Shown here piece by piece: positions 60,745-64,000 of a stretch of DNA of 64,000 bases. Source of the DNA: Candidatus Acidiferrum typicum (GTDB lineage: Bacteria; Acidobacteriota; Terriglobia; Acidiferrales; UBA7541); the NCBI GenBank assembly GCA_025463055.1, contig JAOAPV010000119.1, positions 38,077-102,076 on the forward strand. Direction: 5' to 3'. Within the stretch, counting starts at the first letter, position 1. Every line of letters starts with the position of its first letter. A program made the translations under genes and the position numbers. A model generated the notes under the pieces. The model had not been told where the DNA came from. It saw only the letters and a program-made list of their open reading frames with translations, and ran no database searches.

Positions 60745-61845
60745 CTAGTCATAAGAGAGCGCCTCGACCGGATCTTTGCGGCTGGCCACCCAGGCCGGAT
60801 AGCTTGCGCCGAGTATGGCTCCCGCCAAAGCAATACCTCCGGCGCGCAATACCCATTCCGGGGTGATAAGGATCGACAGCGTCGGAAAGCCAGCAAGGAA
60901 AGCGGCGCGCACGGCATAGCTCAACCCGATACCGGCGGCAATGCCGAACATGCAGAGCGTGGCAGATTCGGTCAGCAGGGCGCGGACGATGAATCCGCGA
61001 TTAGCGCCGAGCGATTTCAGCACGCCTATATCGCGTGTGCGCTCAATGATGGTGGTGTACATGGTGAGGAAAATCACCAGGAGGCCGATGGAGATGGCCA
61101 GACCGATCATGGCGTGAATAAAGGTCTCGAGGCCTGGAATGTTTGTGGAGGTCATGAGTGACAGGAAATCCTTCAATGGGCGCACCGTGTAGCCCGGCAA
61201 CACCGGGCGTATCTCCGCCGTGACATCTTCCGTGTGTTCCGGGCGAGTGCACTTGAGCAGAAAGATAGAGGCTTTATCGTGCGCACCGACGAGGACTTGT
61301 AGCGTTGTAATCGGAACGAACAAGCGGGCGCCTTTACCATGATCGACGATGCCGACCACATGCCAGTCGTGATTCAGGAGATTGTAAGTCTCGCCGACTT
61401 TTAGATTTTTAGCTTTCGCCGCCCAGTCATCAACGAGCAAATCGTCTGGCCCTTGCATGTCGCGGCCCTTCAGAAAGACGAAGCCTCCGGAAACAGCACG
61501 AAAGCTTTCCCGGTCGATGCCGTAAATCACTTCGACGCCGCCGGTGGAATTGAATTGCAGCAGTGCTGGGGCAACAGCCTGCACATACTTGAGCTGCGCG
61601 AGCTTGTCGCCGATTTTGATGGGCATGGGCGAGCCGCTGAAGCCAAGAAAAATAGAGGCAGCAGGCGGCTGGACCATGAGGTCCGCTCCGATTCCTTGAA
61701 TGCGCTTGGCAGTCTCGGTGAGAAGACCGGAAGTGAGGCCGACTATCAATACGACAAGGGCGACTTCCACCGCGACGGCCATGACGCCAATCATGGTCCG
61801 CAGGGGACGGTGCAGCAAGTTGCGCATGACGAGTTCGCCCATCAT
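60745..61845 (-). CDS. ABC transporter permease, LolC/MacB-like FtsX family
   Basis: This 366-residue permease has the four-helix FtsX architecture: the first helix near residues 15-42 (PLRTMIGVMAVAVEVALVVL), a periplasmic core of about 210 residues, then three helices (HAMIGLAISIGLLVIFLTMY, ALLTESATLCMFGIAAGIGL, LRAGGIALAGAILGASYPAW) and a terminal ASRKDPVEALSYD. Start and the upstream stop overlap by four bases. A LolC/LolE-like role is inferred from the operon. Confidence 0.9.
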   Translation of the reverse strand: MMGELVMRNLLHRPLRTMIGVMAVAVEVALVVLIVGLTSGLLTETAKRIQGIGADLMVQPPAASIFLGFSGSPMPIKIGDKLAQLKYVQAVAPALLQFNSTGGVEVIYGIDRESFRAVSGGFVFLKGRDMQGPDDLLVDDWAAKAKNLKVGETYNLLNHDWHVVGIVDHGKGARLFVPITTLQVLVGAHDKASIFLLKCTRPEHTEDVTAEIRPVLPGYTVRPLKDFLSLMTSTNIPGLETFIHAMIGLAISIGLLVIFLTMYTTIIERTRDIGVLKSLGANRGFIVRALLTESATLCMFGIAAGIGLSYAVRAAFLAGFPTLSILITPEWVLRAGGIALAGAILGASYPAWVASRKDPVEALSYD

Positions 61846-62774
61846 TGCGGCTTGCCCCCCGGCGGCTTCTCCTCTGCGGTGTCAGCCACGCGCACAAGTT
61901 CGGTTCCCGCAGGCTGTTCGAGCTTGAAACGATCAGCGGGCAAGTCTTCGTTCAGCGTGAGCTTGATGATCTGCAGGTCAAGACGATAGTCATCGTGCGG
62001 GCGTTCGATGCGGATTTGGCGCGGGAATGCGCTGACAGCGCCGGGCGTGGAGGGGGCCGGATGTTCCTGGTCTCCGGGCACCGGCTGCCAATCCGAAATG
62101 TGAACGTCCGAGAGCAAAACGCCCTTTGGACCGAAGGTTTGTAGCCGTGAAACCTGTAAGTTGGAACGATCGAACCATATTTTGCGGAGGATTTCTGTAC
62201 GGTAGCCGCCGCGCAGTACGGTCAAAACGTAGTAGCGAGCAGTTTCGTCGTTGAATTCTTCGAAGAGCACACTTTCTTCTTTGCGAACCTCGTGCCACAA
62301 CAAGGCTTCGAGCAGGTGCTGCGGGCGGAGGTTCTCGATAGGTTTGTTGCTGTTGCGTTCTGCCGCTACCGAGCCGACCAGAAATTTCGTCTTTGACGGG
62401 ATATAAACACGAAACGTTTCGCTGTCGCTGACCATGTCAAAGATAGTCGTGCCGACGACGGGCGCCTGGCCAATCATGCGAATTTGCGACGGGCGCTGGG
62501 CGAGGAGAAAAGCTTTCACCTCGTGGTATTCCTCGATCACGCCGCTGTACTTTGAGCCGGCAATCGGTTTGAGATCGACCGTTGCGTTCACGCTTTTTAC
62601 GCCGCGCGCAATCTCATTGTACTTATCGAGTAATTCGTCGCGCGTGGCGGCGAGCACGACAGGCTTCGAGTTTGGCGGCAAGTTAGTAGTCTTTTTAATG
62701 GCGGGGCCGCCACAGCCGCCAGAAAGCGACACCAGTGTCGCCCACACCATCCAATTCAGCACACGTATGTTCAA
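61842..62774 (-). CDS. DUF4292-like lipoprotein (LolB-like)
   Basis: This 310-residue protein has a lipoprotein signal ending in the lipobox SGGC (VWATLVSLSGGCGGPA). The following domain (RDELLDKYNEIARGVKSVNA, VIEEYHEVKAFLLAQRPSQI, GQAPVVGTTIFDMVSDSETF, VYIPSKTKFLVGS, and the ILRKIWFDRSNLQVSRLQTF strand pair) has the half-barrel pattern of LolA/LolB-type folds and resembles DUF4292. It is the first gene of the five-gene Lol-like unit. An acceptor role in the outer membrane is inferred. Confidence 0.78.
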   Translation of the reverse strand: MNIRVLNWMVWATLVSLSGGCGGPAIKKTTNLPPNSKPVVLAATRDELLDKYNEIARGVKSVNATVDLKPIAGSKYSGVIEEYHEVKAFLLAQRPSQIRMIGQAPVVGTTIFDMVSDSETFRVYIPSKTKFLVGSVAAERNSNKPIENLRPQHLLEALLWHEVRKEESVLFEEFNDETARYYVLTVLRGGYRTEILRKIWFDRSNLQVSRLQTFGPKGVLLSDVHISDWQPVPGDQEHPAPSTPGAVSAFPRQIRIERPHDDYRLDLQIIKLTLNEDLPADRFKLEQPAGTELVRVADTAEEKPPGGKPQ

Positions 62775-62857
62775 TCCGGCCGTCCTCGTCTGTACAAATA
62801 AAGCAATCTAGCAACCACAGGAATGCGCGTCAACGCAGTGGAGCCGCCGGCCACGCT

Positions 62858-63460
62858 TCAGTGCGGCCGCGCGAGGTAAACGTCAAATTTTTGCACTGCC
62901 GGCCGAATGCGGCGAATGACTTCTGTGGGCCAGAGCGTTTCGCTCAGAAGCGTAACCCAGCCGTCTTTCGGTTCGCACACGGCGCAAAAAGTATAACGAC
63001 TGTACGCCGCTTGGTAGGCATCGAGGCCTCGGCGCGAGAGTTCCTTCTCAAGCTCTGCGTCGCCGTCTTGCGCCGGGCCGCCAACGCGAACGCCGAAGGT
63101 CTCGCCCTCAAAGCGTTGGAAAAGTTCTTCGAGCTGCGTTTCGCTTGGCTGCGGCAGGACCAAACAGCGTTCGGCGGCTTCTCGATAATGAATTTCATGA
63201 AGGTTGCAGAATTCGCGGACGCGGTCGAGATGACTGAAGAAATCCACCACAAAGAACTCATTGGCGGCTAGAGCGGGAAAGACAGCAGCCCAAATTAGCG
63301 CGGCATCTTTGCCGCGGACAGGTTCGCGGCTTTCGGTCTCGAGTAGCTCGAGGCCTACGGCTTTGACATCAGCTCCGAGGTCGAGAGCTTCGACATTAAG
63401 TGAGAACGGCGGCAACTCTAGCGCGCTGGGATCAAGCGGCGGCTTGCCGGGCGCGCTCAT
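62858..63460 (-). CDS. Hypothetical protein
   Basis: The ATG at 63460 overlaps the stop of the upstream gene by four bases and gives a 200-residue soluble protein. It is mixed alpha/beta (LELPPFSLNVEALDLGADVK, RGKDAALIWAAVFPALAANE, FFVVDFFSHLDRVREFCNLH, DAYQAAYSRYTFCAVCEPKD, VIRRIRPAVQKFDVYLARPH). A C-terminal CAVC pair is noted. The family is not recognised. It is coupled to the gene running off the window end. Confidence 0.6.
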   Translation of the reverse strand: MSAPGKPPLDPSALELPPFSLNVEALDLGADVKAVGLELLETESREPVRGKDAALIWAAVFPALAANEFFVVDFFSHLDRVREFCNLHEIHYREAAERCLVLPQPSETQLEELFQRFEGETFGVRVGGPAQDGDAELEKELSRRGLDAYQAAYSRYTFCAVCEPKDGWVTLLSETLWPTEVIRRIRPAVQKFDVYLARPH

Positions 63461-64000
63461 ACTTCGGATTCCGTCTGGGGGAATTTTTCCTGGAAATCCG
63501 GTGCCCGCTTGCGGAGGTCCAGCCAATCGAAGAACGCGTCCGGGGTTTCCAGCCAAATGCGGAACCAATTAGCAATTTCGATTTTCTCGGCACGCTTGTT
63601 GGCTTCGACTTTGGGATTGCGAGAAATCATTTCGGCGCGGCGCTTCCCAAGCCGCGCTACGTTCAAGACGCGTTCAACGGCGGCACGCTCGCCGTGCTGC
63701 TGGAACTTACGCATTAGCTCGTCGAGACGCATGATGCTGAGTTCCGCATCGGACAGAGTTTTAAAGTGCAGCAAGTCCTCAAATTCTTCCTCGTACTGTT
63801 CTTCGGCCTCTTCCTGCTGCGACAGCATAACGCGGAAGCCGGCGCTCTTCAGAACGTCGGCAATGTAATCCGAACCGGTTTTTCCCTCTTCACCATGATC
63901 TGCAATCAGGCGGCGCCGCAGTTGCTCGATTTCGGCGGGAGTGAATTTCTGAGCGCCTATAGCGCGAGCGGCTTGCAAAATCAGAGCCTTCTTGCTGCCC
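63457..64000 (-). CDS. Hypothetical coiled-coil-rich protein, 5' end outside the window
   Basis: The frame is open to the window edge (KKALILQAARAIGAQKFTPA continues upstream), so this is a partial gene of at least 180 codons. It is helical and charged: EIEQLRRRLIADHGEEGKTG, the acidic stretch SQQEEAEEQYEEEFEDLLHF, DAELSIMRLDELMRKFQQHG, and ANWFRIWLETPDAFFDWLDL. I do not recognise the family. It is translationally coupled to the next gene by an ATGA overlap. Confidence 0.6.
   Translation of the reverse strand, partial: GSKKALILQAARAIGAQKFTPAEIEQLRRRLIADHGEEGKTGSDYIADVLKSAGFRVMLSQQEEAEEQYEEEFEDLLHFKTLSDAELSIMRLDELMRKFQQHGERAAVERVLNVARLGKRRAEMISRNPKVEANKRAEKIEIANWFRIWLETPDAFFDWLDLRKRAPDFQEKFPQTESEV

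Overview
The window most probably comes from an Acidobacteriota genome, likely class Terriglobia. This is an inference from gene content: an ADOP-type permease paired with a PadR regulator, an rpsF-rpsR-rplI-dnaB block without ssb, futalosine-pathway menaquinone genes, exported TPR and DUF4292 proteins, and many GTAG-footed hairpins next to a RAYT transposase. The DNA is GC-rich and densely coding. I found no rRNA, tRNA, CRISPR array, prophage or secretion island.

Layout. 0.1-4.2 kb (minus): rlmB, a lone GluRS-type anticodon-domain protein, ispF-ispD and alr. 4.6-9.6 kb: a DUF2277 protein, an outer-membrane barrel followed by a TlpA-like thioredoxin, a MOSC protein, an exported transglutaminase-like protein and a secreted unknown. 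9.6-15.3 kb is repeat-rich accessory DNA: a glyoxalase-fold protein, a TsdA-like dihaem cytochrome, a quinone oxidoreductase, a TonB-C protein, a DUF2846-like protein and a RAYT transposase. 15.3-24.5 kb (minus) is a housekeeping block (TPR protein, ispE, prs, rplY, pth, rpsF, rpsR, rplI, dnaB); every gap between ispE and dnaB holds one or two GTAG-type hairpins. 24.7-32.9 kb: arsR-arsM, purH, a coiled-coil protein, selA, a two-gene ribbon-helix-helix/coiled-coil pair, an alcohol dehydrogenase, larB and an NTF2-fold protein.

33.0-37.9 kb (plus) carries ubiX, mqnP and mqnE (menaquinone by the futalosine route), then mtnB, mtnD and mtnC (methionine salvage). 38.1-41.6 kb: a DUF4440-like protein, then padR and an ADOP permease interrupted by one in-frame stop codon. 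42.3-47.6 kb (plus) looks like a nucleoside-salvage operon: pyrimidine phosphorylase, NupC transporter, purine phosphorylase, cytidine deaminase and an amidohydrolase of the MTA/SAH/aminofutalosine deaminase family that has a signal peptide. 47.6-55.2 kb is accessory: dispersed repeats, GAF and PilZ proteins, a regulator with a LexA-like C-terminal region, three unknown genes, a small secreted Pro-rich repeat peptide, a lipoprotein, a frameshifted pseudogene and a membrane-anchored methyltransferase. 55.8-58.7 kb: a yeast-type cytosine deaminase, a YjbR-like protein, cytochrome c and full-length Ada. 58.7-62.8 kb (minus) reads as a Lol-like envelope module (DUF4292 lipoprotein, FtsX-type permease, LolD-like ATPase, small membrane protein, LolA-like carrier). 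Two unknown genes end the window, the last running off its edge.

The strongest unexplained signals are (i) the palindromic repeat population around the RAYT gene, placed in every gap of the ribosomal-protein operon, (ii) a second repeat family (C-rich tract plus AAGTG...TCTAAAGG units) at 9.7 and 47.8 kb, and (iii) a secreted peptide with tandem ADGGHPLPPPP units. I did not find a convincing new defence or biosynthetic system.
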